The notes beneath the pieces were generated by a model. It saw nothing but the letters and a program-made list of their open reading frames with translations. It searched no databases and was not told the origin of the DNA. This document shows, piece by piece, positions 43,806-53,361 of a stretch of 64,000 bases of DNA (position 1 is the first letter of the stretch; every line of letters starts with the position of its first letter). The translations under genes were made by a program, and so were the position numbers. The stretch covers positions 1-64,000 of the forward strand of contig NZ_JAHLDM010000002.1 of the NCBI RefSeq assembly GCF_018861295.1. Direction: 5' to 3'. The stretch is from Clostridium_AD estertheticum_D. Its GTDB lineage: Bacteria > Bacillota > Clostridia > Clostridiales > Clostridiaceae.

Positions 43806-44503
43806 TACATCTCCCCCAACTTGTAACCTATTCCCCAAACTGTTTTTATATATTTAGGTTTAGAAGAATTATCCTCAATTTTATTTCTTAGACGACTTAT
43901 ATGTACCATTACAGTATTCTCATCAGTCATATATTCCTCTTTCCAAACAGCACTGAAAAGTTGAGACTTAGTGAAGACTTTGTTTGGATAAGTCATAAAA
44001 AGTTTTAGTATCTCAAATTCCTTTGAAGTAAGTGGTATATTTTTTTTGCAAACTTTAAGTTCATAAGTATTTAAATCTAATTGAAGATTTCCGTGTTTTA
44101 ATACTTCATCTTCCTCAAACTCGCTATTATTAAATTGTAAATACCTTCTTAATTGAGATTTAACTCTGGCGATAACTTCTCCTATATCAAAAGGCTTAGT
44201 AATATAGTCGTCAGCACCTAACTCAAGTCCAAATATTTTATCTGTTTGTTCATGTTTCGCCGATAAAATAATTACTGGGATTGTACCTTTTTCCCTAATT
44301 TTTAAAAGTACTTGTCCCCCATTGAGTTTTGGCAACATTAAATCTAATATAACCAATTGATAAGTCTTATTTTCAAATTTACATACAGCTTCTATACCAT
44401 CAAAGCAACAATCTACAATATATCCTTCCTTTCTTAGATATTTTGTAATAAGATAGTTAATTTCGTTATCGTCTTCAACCACTAAAATACTTATATATTC
44501 CAT
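43805..44503 (-). CDS. OmpR-family response regulator
   Basis: 232 residues: SILVVEDDNEI, LVILDLMLPK (Asp54), ITKPFD, and a winged-helix domain ending DENTVMVHISRLRNKIE and TVWGIGYKLGE. The start is at 44503, where GGGGAGTATAT precedes ATG; a longer frame to 44611 lacks a site. Its stop TAA overlaps the kinase ATG. It probably controls the downstream BcrA-like operon through the tandem AAGGTATTTGT repeat at 42844-42865 and possibly the LanFEG-like operon at 50.8 kb. Confidence 0.87.
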   Translation of the reverse strand: MEYISILVVEDDNEINYLITKYLRKEGYIVDCCFDGIEAVCKFENKTYQLVILDLMLPKLNGGQVLLKIREKGTIPVIILSAKHEQTDKIFGLELGADDYITKPFDIGEVIARVKSQLRRYLQFNNSEFEEDEVLKHGNLQLDLNTYELKVCKKNIPLTSKEFEILKLFMTYPNKVFTKSQLFSAVWKEEYMTDENTVMVHISRLRNKIEDNSSKPKYIKTVWGIGYKLGEM

Positions 44504-44697
44504 ATATACTCCCCATTCCCATAACTTACATTTATTTTTATCTCGCCGTTCTGAATAATAATTATAGTATACTACAAAATCTACCAATACCCTATGGGTC
44601 ACAGCAACCATTCATGATGCATCCCGAAGTTTGTAAATTTACGCTTTGCGAGCATTACCCAATTATAGTTTTATAATACTTTAAATACACTATAGTA

Positions 44698-44741
44698 TTG
44701 ACAAAAGGAGTTGAATAATGTATATATAGTATATATACATT
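44698..44741 (+). promoter_or_regulatory. Promoter with overlapping near-perfect palindromic operator
   Basis: TTGACA (44698-44703), a 17-base spacer and TATATA/TATAGT form a -35/-10 pair. The -10 is inside a palindrome at 44717-44741 whose arms, AATGTATATATA and TATATATACATT, are perfectly complementary around one central base. It starts 56 bases before the GntR gene, so it is almost certainly the autoregulatory operator. Confidence 0.82.
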
Positions 44742-44796
44742 ATACTCTTTCAAAATAAACAAGAGTTTATTAAAAGAAACTGCTAGGAGATAAAAT

Positions 44797-45180
44797 ATGG
44801 ACATTACTATTATAATTTCAAATTTATCAAACGATCCTATATATCTGCAAATTATTGATCAGATTAAAGGACTAATATTTTCTGGTGAAATAAAAGAAGG
44901 TGATGCACTTCCATCTATGCGAAATTTAGCAAAGGATCTTCAAGTAAGTGTAATCACCACAAAAAGAGCTTATGAAGAATTAGAGAAGGAAGGGTTTATT
45001 GTTTCTCTTACAGGTAAAGGGTCATTTGTATCAGGTCAAAATAAGGATTTACTTCGCACGAAAAAAATGAAGATTTTAGAAGAAAAATTAAAAGAAGTTT
45101 TAAAGGAAAGTAAAATACTGAATTTATCTATGGAAGAAATAATAAATATAATGAAACTTCTTAAGGAGGACGTAAAATGA
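44797..45180 (+). CDS. YtrA-type GntR repressor
   Basis: 127 residues: a GntR winged-helix (IYLQIIDQIKGLIFSGEIKE, then LPSMRNLAKDLQVSVITTKR) and a short helical tail (about 45 residues), the size of the YtrA subfamily. These proteins repress an adjacent ABC transporter and respond to cell-wall antibiotics. TAGGAGATAAA precedes ATG. Its stop overlaps the ATPase start (ATGA). The palindrome at 44717-44741 is its likely operator. Confidence 0.88.
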   Translation: MDITIIISNLSNDPIYLQIIDQIKGLIFSGEIKEGDALPSMRNLAKDLQVSVITTKRAYEELEKEGFIVSLTGKGSFVSGQNKDLLRTKKMKILEEKLKEVLKESKILNLSMEEIINIMKLLKEDVK

Positions 45181-46043
45181 GCAGTGTATTAGACGTTAGA
45201 AATCTCAACAAGTCTTATGGTGATTTTTGTTTAAATGGATTAAACTTTAAGCTTGAAAAAGGGTATGTAATGGGATTTATAGGCCCAAATGGATCAGGAA
45301 AAAGTACCACAATAAAATCAATTATGAATCTAATAAAAAAAGATAGTGGAAGCATCAGTGTTTTTGGTATGGACAACGTTAAAGACGAAAGAAAAATCAA
45401 AGAAAAAATAGGATTTGTTTATGATGAAAATATATTTTATGGCATGCTTACCATAAATGAAATGAAAAACATTATAGCAGGGTTTTATAGAAGGTGGGAT
45501 GAAAACAAATTTAAGGAGTATATTAAACATTTTGAATTAAATCCAAATAAGGTGATAGATAAGCTTTCAAAGGGAATGAAAATAAAATTCGCCTTAGCAT
45601 TAGCACTCTCCCATGGAGCTGAACTTATTGTTATGGATGAGCCTACTTCAGGACTTGACCCTGCTTTTCGAAGTGAACTTATGGATATTTTATATAATGT
45701 TATTCAGAATGAAGAGATGTCAATTTTCTTCTCCACACACATTACAGCAGATCTTGAAAAAATTGCAGATTATATAACTTTTATTAACAAAGGAAGTATG
45801 GTGTTTTCTGAGTCGAAGGACGAAGTGCTACAAAAATACGCAATAGTCAAAGGTGCTTCTAGACTTTTAGACTTAAATATACGGAAGGAATTTATAGGCA
45901 TAAGGGAAACTGCTTCAGGGTTTGAGGCATTAACTGATAATAAAGAGAAAGCAAGGATTTTATTTAATGATAGTTGTAAGATAGAAAAAGCATCACTAGA
46001 AGATATTATGGTTTATACAATAAGGGGTGATATTCATGTTTAA
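45177..46043 (+). CDS. YtrB-type ABC ATPase
   Basis: 288 residues: Walker A GPNGSGKST, signature LSKGMKIKFALALAL, Walker B LIVMDEPTSGLDP and switch FFSTHITADLE. The variant KGMK signature is typical of YtrB/EcsA-like peptide-antibiotic transporters. GGAGGACGTAAA precedes ATG. It overlaps both neighbours, so the three genes form one operon. It supplies energy to the permease at 46036. Confidence 0.85.
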   Translation: MSSVLDVRNLNKSYGDFCLNGLNFKLEKGYVMGFIGPNGSGKSTTIKSIMNLIKKDSGSISVFGMDNVKDERKIKEKIGFVYDENIFYGMLTINEMKNIIAGFYRRWDENKFKEYIKHFELNPNKVIDKLSKGMKIKFALALALSHGAELIVMDEPTSGLDPAFRSELMDILYNVIQNEEMSIFFSTHITADLEKIADYITFINKGSMVFSESKDEVLQKYAIVKGASRLLDLNIRKEFIGIRETASGFEALTDNKEKARILFNDSCKIEKASLEDIMVYTIRGDIHV

Positions 46044-46668
46044 TCTAATAATGAAAGACATTAGAATTCAGAAAAAGGATAAAACCGTATTTATGTTTAT
46101 TCTTTTAAACATGGTAAACGCATTTATATTTCAAACTAATTATGCAACTACTATATTGTTATGTTTTTTAAGTATATATCTACTGGCAGTGTATGCTAAT
46201 GCTTATGATTTTAAATATAATAGTGAACTAATGATAAATAGTTTGCCCGTTAATAGAAAAGTTGTGGTGGCTGCAAAATATTTATCAGTATTTTTATTCC
46301 TTATCTGCGCTATAGTAATAACACTTATTGTGGGCAGTTTATTTCATTTTGTTGCTCCAAATTTAGTAAGTAAAACCATCGGTATAAACACCATTTTTCT
46401 TGAGTTTTTTATTGTATGTATTTATTTTTCTATTTTCTTCCCATTTTATTACAAATTAGGATACCTCAGGTCGAGGTGGGTTAATTTCATAATTATGGCT
46501 GTACTGTCAAGTCTCATCTCTTTCGCAAATGAGATATTAAAGAATAATACAACCTTTGGGGTTGATTTTGGATTACTGCAAAGAATCTTACTGACAGCCA
46601 TACCTATAATTTTTATAGTAGTTTCATTCTTCATTTCAATTAAAATATATAAAAATAAAGAATTGTAA
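46036..46668 (+). CDS. ABC-2 type permease of the YtrA operon
   Basis: 210 residues, six membrane helices; LMINSLPVNRKVVVAAKYLS is the characteristic loop of this permease group. I start at 46036 (ATG after GGGGTGATATTC); an upstream GTG at 46027 is inside the site. It overlaps the ATPase by 8 bases. The operon ends at the hairpin 46737-46766. Confidence 0.8.
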   Translation: MFNLIMKDIRIQKKDKTVFMFILLNMVNAFIFQTNYATTILLCFLSIYLLAVYANAYDFKYNSELMINSLPVNRKVVVAAKYLSVFLFLICAIVITLIVGSLFHFVAPNLVSKTIGINTIFLEFFIVCIYFSIFFPFYYKLGYLRSRWVNFIIMAVLSSLISFANEILKNNTTFGVDFGLLQRILLTAIPIIFIVVSFFISIKIYKNKEL

Positions 46669-46736
46669 TTATGGTTTTATGAAATCAATTAAACATCCAG
46701 ATGGACTAGGTGTAAGGCAACTGCTAATGTAAAAAC

Positions 46737-46766
46737 ACCGCAAAATTCAAATTTGAATTCTGCGGT
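46737..46766. terminator. Bidirectional terminator between convergent genes
   Basis: ACCGCA and TGCGGT enclose AAATTCAAATTTGAATT, which is itself self-complementary, with A and T tracts outside. It separates the YtrA operon from the convergent AraC-type gene. Confidence 0.8.
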
Positions 46767-46769
46767 ATT

Positions 46770-47657
46770 TTAGAAATTATTTATTTTTACAGGAATCCAT
46801 ACTTCACATTTGTATTCACCAGGGTTTTTATCATCCCAAAAGTTTTTTTCAATGCATGGACCTTTCACTTGTTCAAATTCAGAGGAGGGAAACCATTCAG
46901 AGTATATGCGTCTCCAAATATCCTGTATAATCAAATTATTGGGCACAGCTCCATTACCTTCAAATACTGCCCATGTAAGTTTTGGTACCTCTAGTATAGT
47001 AAATTCATCTGGTATATATTTTTCGAACTGTTCAGCTCCCATTATATATTTTCTTGTTCCATCTTCCTCAAATCCATAATGAAATCCATTTAGCAAAGTG
47101 CCCTTGGGGTTTCCTAGAATTTCGTTTATCCTATCATGTGTTCCGTCCTCAAAAATCTTACTAATAAACTCTGGTATCTCTCTATAGGCTGCATCGTCAA
47201 CTCTAGTTGTTGCAAATTCTGCACCAAATACTTTAAAAGCCTCCTTTTCAACTATTGTATAAATAATTTCATATTCTCCTTTTATTGATATTTGAAAAGA
47301 GAGTTTGGGAAAAGCTTTAATCTTTCCATTAAGCTTTTTTAAAGCTGACGGTGATATTCCATGTAGTCTTTTAAATGCCTTAGTAAATGCTTCTGGACTT
47401 TCATAACCATATTTTAATGCTATATCAATTACTCTTTTGTCTGTTGCAACCAACTCTTCTGCGGCAAGGGTAAGTCTTCGATTTTTTATGTACTGAGTCA
47501 CCGTAAATCCTGTTAATGCATGAAAAATACGCTGGAAGTGATATCGAGATGAACATGCGACTTTTGATATGTCATCTATATTAAGTGCTGTGTCCAAATT
47601 CCTTTCAATGTATTCAAGCGTATTATTAAGTAATATTATTGTTCCCAACTTTCCCAT
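46770..47657 (-). CDS. AraC-family regulator with GyrI-like domain
   Basis: 295 residues. The N-terminal double helix-turn-helix ends IDIALKYGYESPEAFTKAFK and LHGISPSALKK. The C-terminal ~160 residues, FKVFGAEFATTRVDDAAYRE and PCIEKNFWDDKNPGEYKCEVWIPV (in parts), form a GyrI/SOUL-like ligand-binding domain as in Rob/SoxS-type multidrug activators. It is likely to sense a small molecule and activate stress or efflux genes. The start is uncertain because AAAGG lies directly against the ATG. Confidence 0.8.
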   Translation of the reverse strand: MGKLGTIILLNNTLEYIERNLDTALNIDDISKVACSSRYHFQRIFHALTGFTVTQYIKNRRLTLAAEELVATDKRVIDIALKYGYESPEAFTKAFKRLHGISPSALKKLNGKIKAFPKLSFQISIKGEYEIIYTIVEKEAFKVFGAEFATTRVDDAAYREIPEFISKIFEDGTHDRINEILGNPKGTLLNGFHYGFEEDGTRKYIMGAEQFEKYIPDEFTILEVPKLTWAVFEGNGAVPNNLIIQDIWRRIYSEWFPSSEFEQVKGPCIEKNFWDDKNPGEYKCEVWIPVKINNF

Positions 47658-47700
47658 CCTTTCAAAATCAGTTCATTCATTACAAAAATGTAAATCTCCA

Positions 47701-48609
47701 TTATTTCATCTTATTATATATATAACTTGTTATAACTTCACAATACTTATCAGGCTCCTCAATTCTAGTATAATGACCGGAGAAATCAAATGTAACCACT
47801 TGTTTGTCTTGCACTCGCTTCATAAATTCTGCTGTTTGTACTTCACAAGTTATTGGATCATATTTACCTTTAATTAGTAAAGAAGGTTTGTTTACATTTG
47901 ATAATTCAGTAAACACATCATTATACACTCGCCAATCCTTCAATAATTTAATTCTTGTTTTGGTAGATTTATTCCATAAATTCTTAGCATCGTTAGTACT
48001 CATAGCTATTCGTTCAATAATTTGCTTATCACTTCCAAACCACATACAGTTATTGCCGTTAGCTCCAAGTTCATTTAACACCTTCATAAGTAGTTTATTG
48101 ATAACCCTATAATCTGTAATTTCTCTTAAAGCTTTAAAATAATCTTGCGCCAATGCTGATTTTCCTAATTTAACTAATTCCTTAGCAGCTTCATTTAACA
48201 TAGAGCGCTCTGAAAGTGCAAAACTAAAAGACGGACATTCATATATCATATATTCAATAGAATCAGGGTATAAATTAGCATAAAGAACAGCAAGATACCC
48301 ACCAAATGAGTGACTAAGCAGTGACCATTTATTTATATGTAATTTTTTTCTTAATTCTTCAAAATCTTCAATAATATCTTCTAGTGAAATATGTTCTTCA
48401 TCTAAAATAGCCTCGGATCTCCATACTCCCCTTTGATCTGGAGCTATAACTTTAAAGTTTTGTGATAATCTGTCCCCCTGATATTGAATAAAATCTGCAA
48501 CACCAATTCCACCTGGTCCACCATGAATAAATAATAGTACTGGAGACGAGTCCTCTCCTAAAATTTCAGTGTAAAGATCTTTGCCTCTAATTTTATAATA
48601 CTCCACCAT
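47701..48609 (-). CDS. Alpha/beta hydrolase, proline iminopeptidase-like
   Basis: 302 residues. FIHGGPGG (oxyanion segment), LLSHSFGGYLAVLYAN (nucleophile Ser) and FDFSGHYTRIEEP (catalytic His region) fit peptidase family S33. PDQRGVWRSE resembles the DQRGxGxS motif of prolyl aminopeptidases with a changed residue. It could cleave N-terminal proline or another ester/amide. GGGGGTATTTATAG precedes ATG. Confidence 0.75.
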   Translation of the reverse strand: MVEYYKIRGKDLYTEILGEDSSPVLLFIHGGPGGIGVADFIQYQGDRLSQNFKVIAPDQRGVWRSEAILDEEHISLEDIIEDFEELRKKLHINKWSLLSHSFGGYLAVLYANLYPDSIEYMIYECPSFSFALSERSMLNEAAKELVKLGKSALAQDYFKALREITDYRVINKLLMKVLNELGANGNNCMWFGSDKQIIERIAMSTNDAKNLWNKSTKTRIKLLKDWRVYNDVFTELSNVNKPSLLIKGKYDPITCEVQTAEFMKRVQDKQVVTFDFSGHYTRIEEPDKYCEVITSYIYNKMK

Positions 48610-48732
48610 CTATAAATACCCCCTATAATAAACTTAATTATTTCCTACCTTCACTAAAGTATATCAAAAAACGGGATTTTATATCTGTCTTGTTGTGCTT
48701 TAATTTGTCTGAATTTATTCATTCTAAAAATA

Positions 48733-50478
48733 TCAAAGAGTACATTGTTTTATAATTCTTTCGTTAGTTCTATAAATAATTTCTTGTGGATATCCTATAA
48801 ATTCAAGTACCTTTATTGCGTTTCTAGTTGAAGAAACACCTTTTCTTATTTGATAATCAAATTCTAAACCATGTTCTCCTACATTTTCAGTGAAATAATG
48901 GCATTCATATAAATCTCCTACCATAGTAGCTATTTCAAGATCATGCGTAGCTACTGCCACCAATGAATTATGTCTAGACAAATAGGCAAGAATCTCAGCA
49001 GATGCGTTAACCCTCTCAATAGGGTTAGTTCCCCTAAAAATCTCATCAATAAGACATAAGCTTGTCACTTCCTCATTGCAACCATTAATTATCCTAAACA
49101 ATGCCTCTGCCTCGCTTAAATAATAACTTTTCCCACTAGTCACATTATCAGTAACAGTCATTGACGATATTATGTTGAAATATCCACCCTCGTAACTTGT
49201 CGCAAGGCAAGTGAAAATAGTCTGTGAAAATAATGCATTTATGCCTAATGCTCTTAGAAAAGTAGACTTACCAGACATATTTGAACCAGTTATAATAACA
49301 CCCTTTTCTAAAGTTAAAGAATTCCCGACAGCTGTGTCTATCAGTGGATGTTTTATATCTTTAACCATTATTTCCTTAAGTCCTTTTGTTAATTTAGGTT
49401 CAACATATTCTAGAAGTCCATCCCTATAAGAAGCTACAGATATTAATGCATCGATTTCCCCTAAAATCAAATAGATACTTCTTATATCTTCAATATGTGC
49501 CTTAACTTCATCTATTATTTTATTGAAACCTCTAGCCTCACTTAAAAAGAATATATTTATGTACTCGTATAACATATCTACACCTTCTACTCTTCCTATT
49601 TTAATAAAGGCGTCTTTCCTTGTTATTGCCTTGCATTTCTTTGATTGCTCTTTAAGCTTTAAAGTATATCTTTTTAACTCCTTATCCTCTACAGATCCAA
49701 TAGCCTCTGCCCGTCTAATAATCTTACTTAAATACCCCATTGAGGCAAGATCTCCGCCAATATCCTTTTTGATTTTAGCACTAAGATAGCCATTAACCGC
49801 AAATATTATAAGTATAAAAATCCATGCCTTTCCTATACCAATAAACGTTATTGAAATTAAGGAACCATAAGCTAATATCCTTAAAAGATATAACAGTGGT
49901 TTCATGAAAGTTTTATAGGATATTTCATCCCATAAAAAACATGTTATAGTGTTAATATTCTGTCTTCCTAATTTTAAAAATTTCCTTTGTATTTTTTCTC
50001 TTATCTCCTTATTATCTTGAAAGAACGTTATAATCTTATTTCTATTGATTAGTTTTTCTTCTTTTAGGACTGGATTTCTTAAAATATAATATAAATATTG
50101 TTCTCCCGGTGAAGATAATGTTCTATCTACCTTTTCAAAAACACTATCCATATTTAAATCTAAATAAGTTTGATCATCAATATATAGTTCCTCCGGCTCT
50201 TTATATTTTATTACGTCAAATAATAATTTAATATCCTCAAATTTTCGCACGCGGTTGTTTCCATTACTGTAATTCTCTTTAATCTTTTGTAAATCTTTAT
50301 AAAAAATTGCTTTATTTCTTGCTGCTAGTCCAAACATCAGCAAAACTAATGAAATAACATTTACACAAAAATATATTTTATTTACATTGTTACCTAGGAC
50401 AATTGATACATAGGTTATAATTGCAGCTATAACTATACTTGCTATAAATAATTTATTAAATTTTTTTTCCTTATCCAT
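48733..50478 (-). CDS. Membrane-anchored MutS-like ATPase
   Basis: 581 residues. The C-terminal half is a MutS ATPase: Walker A TGSNMSGKSTFLR, then FSQTIFTCLA, Walker B CLIDEIFRGTNPIER and VAVATHDLEIA. The mismatch-recognition domain is absent. N-terminally there are two membrane helices (about 8-45), and a second pair lies near residues 190-240. This subgroup of MutS-related membrane proteins has no known function and is unlikely to do mismatch repair. AGGAGCG precedes ATG. It stands alone. Confidence 0.72.
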   Translation of the reverse strand: MDKEKKFNKLFIASIVIAAIITYVSIVLGNNVNKIYFCVNVISLVLLMFGLAARNKAIFYKDLQKIKENYSNGNNRVRKFEDIKLLFDVIKYKEPEELYIDDQTYLDLNMDSVFEKVDRTLSSPGEQYLYYILRNPVLKEEKLINRNKIITFFQDNKEIREKIQRKFLKLGRQNINTITCFLWDEISYKTFMKPLLYLLRILAYGSLISITFIGIGKAWIFILIIFAVNGYLSAKIKKDIGGDLASMGYLSKIIRRAEAIGSVEDKELKRYTLKLKEQSKKCKAITRKDAFIKIGRVEGVDMLYEYINIFFLSEARGFNKIIDEVKAHIEDIRSIYLILGEIDALISVASYRDGLLEYVEPKLTKGLKEIMVKDIKHPLIDTAVGNSLTLEKGVIITGSNMSGKSTFLRALGINALFSQTIFTCLATSYEGGYFNIISSMTVTDNVTSGKSYYLSEAEALFRIINGCNEEVTSLCLIDEIFRGTNPIERVNASAEILAYLSRHNSLVAVATHDLEIATMVGDLYECHYFTENVGEHGLEFDYQIRKGVSSTRNAIKVLEFIGYPQEIIYRTNERIIKQCTL

Positions 50479-50742
50479 TTGAAACGCTCCTAACCGAACT
50501 TTATAATAATTAGAGATCCATCACTTTTATCAAATCCTTTAATTTGTTAGAGTTTCATATTTTCCACATGCCTCAAAGTACGGTTAATATAAATCCTCCT
50601 TGCGATATATTATTTTACTACAATGGCATAAAATGTTTATTTAATTATACTAATAATACACTTAAATATATATAATTATTTTTAAATTCAATAAATAGTT
50701 TTTAGAAATTGAGTGTATTTACAATAATTGAAGTTTGTATTT
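50479..50742. other. Divergent intergenic region
   Basis: No gene is present. It lies between the divergent MutS-like and LanFEG-like genes and must contain the MutS promoter. A long AT-rich block (50640-50700) has no clear hexamers. Confidence 0.35.
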
Positions 50743-50781
50743 AAGGTTTAGATAAGGTTGGGATTATATACAATTAAGGTT
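50743..50781 (+). promoter_or_regulatory. In-phase direct repeats upstream of the LanFEG-like operon
   Basis: AAGGTT occurs at 50743, 50754 and 50776: distances of 11 and 22 bases, two and four half-sites in helical register, each preceded by T or AT. A GATTATATA -10-like stretch lies at 50762-50770. This is the pattern bound by OmpR-family regulators and resembles the AAGGTATTTGT repeat at 42844-42865. Confidence 0.5.
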
Positions 50782-50829
50782 TGTAGGATATCATTTAGAT
50801 ATCAATCAAATTAAAGGAGGAGCGTAATT

Positions 50830-51555
50830 ATGAAAAATGAAATATTAACTATTGATAATTTAAGTAAATCTTACAAAGATAATCAAGTTCTGAATAATAT
50901 CAATCTGCATATTAAAGCTGGAACTGTTTATGGGTTTTTAGGACCAAACGGAGCTGGTAAATCTACAACAATTCGAATTATATTAGGTTTAATCAAAAAA
51001 TATACGGGAGATATAAAAGTTTTTGATCATGATCTTAAAAAGCATAAAATTGAAATTTTAAATAGAGTAGGTGCATTAGTTGAATCACCGTCTTATTATG
51101 AGCATCTATCTGCATATGAAAATTTAAAAATATGGGCTATTATGAAAAACACACCATACTCAAGAATTGATGAAGTACTTAAAATTGTAGATCTTTATGA
51201 TAGTAAAAATAAAAAAGCTGGTAAATTTTCTTTAGGGATGAAACAAAGACTTGGAATTGCTCAAGCTCTTATTAACAATCCTGATTTTTTAATTTTAGAT
51301 GAGCCTACCAACGGTTTGGATCCTATTGGGATAAAAGAAATAAGAGCCTTAATTATCTCGTTATCAAAAGTTTATAATAAAACAGTTTTGGTAAGTTCAC
51401 ATTTACTTAGTGAAATGGAACTTATGGTAGATGATGTTGGAATAATTAATAAAGGGAACGTCCTATATGAAGGTTCTTTAAAAGAATTAAAAAGCAATTA
51501 TCCCACTCTTAATAGTTTAGAAGATATATTTCTACTACTTGTAGAAAGGAGTTAA
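50830..51555 (+). CDS. Lantibiotic-protection type ABC ATPase (LanF-like)
   Basis: 241 residues: GPNGAGKST, FSLGMKQRLGIAQAL, FLILDEPTNGLDPIG, LVSSHLLSE. It is of the BcrA/LanF group that expels cationic peptides or bacitracin. AAAGGAGGAGCG precedes ATG. Two permease genes follow with gaps of 2 bases, so a LanFEG-like complex is probable. The closely spaced AAGGTT repeats upstream suggest two-component control. Confidence 0.85.
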   Translation: MKNEILTIDNLSKSYKDNQVLNNINLHIKAGTVYGFLGPNGAGKSTTIRIILGLIKKYTGDIKVFDHDLKKHKIEILNRVGALVESPSYYEHLSAYENLKIWAIMKNTPYSRIDEVLKIVDLYDSKNKKAGKFSLGMKQRLGIAQALINNPDFLILDEPTNGLDPIGIKEIRALIISLSKVYNKTVLVSSHLLSEMELMVDDVGIINKGNVLYEGSLKELKSNYPTLNSLEDIFLLLVERS

Positions 51556-51557
51556 TT

Positions 51558-52316
51558 ATGAGTTTCGTAAAGTATCTAAATTTAGAATTTATAAAAATAA
51601 AAAGTAGTTATATAAAATATACTCTTATATTACCAATAATTATATCATTAGGAATGATACTTATAGATATTATACTTAGAAAAGAAGCTATAATATCTAA
51701 ATATTCTCCTGTAATTACTGATGGATTTCAAGCGCTTTTAGTAGAAAATCATTTGGCTTTAATTTGGCCTATTATACTACTATTTTCCATCATTCTAAAT
51801 AGTATATCTATATTTTATATAGATTTAAAAAATAATTTATTAACACATATACTTTCTAGTCCAATAAGCAGAAACAAATACTACTTATCTAAATTAATTT
51901 CCATATTAACATGTACAATAATATCAATTTTATTAGAAGGTATAGTTCTTGTGATTGTAGGATATAACTTTTCGCTATCTCATAATATAGATATACCTTT
52001 AGTTATACGATATATGTGTATGCAATTTTTCTGCTGCTTTGGGATTATAGGGTTACAAGGATTTTTCTTTGCATTAACTAGAAAAGTTACATTTTTAACT
52101 TCAATAAATATTTCAGCTATATGTTGTTCTATTTTATTATTACGTTACCCTTCAATTAATAAGTTAATTCCTTATCTTCAAATAGCAAATTCTATGATTC
52201 TTGTTACAAAAGGAGAATTAATAGTGAACTCCATATTTTTCTCTTGTATCAATTTTATAGTTTTCATAGCTTTAGGGCTAATTATATTTAATAATATTGA
52301 TATTCAGGAGGAATAA
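51558..52316 (+). CDS. ABC permease (LanE-like)
   Basis: 252 residues with six membrane helices. HILSSPISRNKYYLSKLISI is the typical cytoplasmic loop of ABC-2 immunity permeases. GAAAGGAGTTAATT precedes ATG, 2 bases after the ATPase stop. It pairs with the next permease. Confidence 0.8.
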   Translation: MSFVKYLNLEFIKIKSSYIKYTLILPIIISLGMILIDIILRKEAIISKYSPVITDGFQALLVENHLALIWPIILLFSIILNSISIFYIDLKNNLLTHILSSPISRNKYYLSKLISILTCTIISILLEGIVLVIVGYNFSLSHNIDIPLVIRYMCMQFFCCFGIIGLQGFFFALTRKVTFLTSINISAICCSILLLRYPSINKLIPYLQIANSMILVTKGELIVNSIFFSCINFIVFIALGLIIFNNIDIQEE

Positions 52317-52318
52317 TT

Positions 52319-53068
52319 ATGTTAAACCTTATTAAATGTGAGTTAATTAAAATAAAAAATTTAAAACCAATAATTTTATCTTTTATAGTACCACTACTTA
52401 TGTCCATTGTAGGATTAATTAACATATATAGAGGACTTGTTGAAACTACAGATTTGTGGGACGCTGTTTATAATCAAACATTCCTTTTATATGCATCTTT
52501 AACTCTTCCACTCGCAATAACAATAATAATATCCATTCAATGGAGATTAGAATATAAAAAAAATAATATACTTAATTTGTGTTCTTCATCCATTAAATTA
52601 AATAAGATTTATCTTAGTAAGATAATGACTACTTTATTAATTATTTTTCTTAACATTATTATACTAATCATTTCAGTGTTAATTTTTTCTAATATATTAA
52701 TACCTAAAGAATCTTTTAGATATTATGTAATTTATGCACCAATTATAGCATTTTTATATTCTATACCTTTGGTATGTCTTCAGCATTTAATATCTATGTA
52801 CAATAGAAATTTTATTGGAAGTGTGTCTGTTGGAATAATCTTATCCTTTATAGGATTTCTATTATCTCATACCTCTTTAGGTATATTTATTCCTAATACA
52901 TATATAGTTTGTGGAAGTTTCATAGGAGTATCTAGTTATCCTATAGCTACTGATATGATGGCAACTATAACATTTCCTTATATAAATTTATTGATATTAG
53001 TAGTACCCATTTTGAGTATAATACTATATTTATTAGGTAATTATTTGTTTAGTAAAAAAGAATTTTAA
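52319..53068 (+). CDS. ABC permease (LanG-like)
   Basis: 249 residues, six helices, with SIKLNKIYLSKIMTTLLII as the loop preceding helix 3. CAGGAGGAATAATT precedes ATG. It is distantly related to the previous permease, as is usual for LanE/LanG pairs. A thymidylate synthase fragment begins immediately after its stop. Confidence 0.8.
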   Translation: MLNLIKCELIKIKNLKPIILSFIVPLLMSIVGLINIYRGLVETTDLWDAVYNQTFLLYASLTLPLAITIIISIQWRLEYKKNNILNLCSSSIKLNKIYLSKIMTTLLIIFLNIIILIISVLIFSNILIPKESFRYYVIYAPIIAFLYSIPLVCLQHLISMYNRNFIGSVSVGIILSFIGFLLSHTSLGIFIPNTYIVCGSFIGVSSYPIATDMMATITFPYINLLILVVPILSIILYLLGNYLFSKKEF

Positions 53069-53361
53069 TTTGCGATTGAGAAAATTATAAAAAAAGGATA
53101 CTACGACCAAAACCGTACTGGCATTGCAACTTTAAAACTCCCTCACCAAATTATGCAATTTGATTTAGAAGAAGAATTTCCAATATTAACAACTAAATTT
53201 GTTGCTTTTAAAACGGCTGTGTAAAGTCAGAAGCTTTAGCTGCTCCGAAACTATGGATTAATCCAGATATTAAAAACTTCTATGACTTTACACCAGAATA
53301 TGTTAAACTTATAGATTATAAACACCTTGGGAAAATAAATATGGGGAGTGTGGCTTTATAA
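53069..53361 (+). pseudogene. thyA: Thymidylate synthase remnant
   Basis: Starting right after the permease stop, an initiator-less frame reads FAIEKIIKKGYYDQNRTGIA and TLKLPHQIMQFDLEEEFPIL to a stop, matching the ThyA N-terminus (RTG is the phosphate-binding Arg). After a deletion another frame gives ALAAPKLWINPDIKNFYDFT and a tail that ends at TAA (53359-53361), overlapping the next gene start. The start codon and the catalytic Cys region are missing. Family: dUMP to dTMP. Confidence 0.85.
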
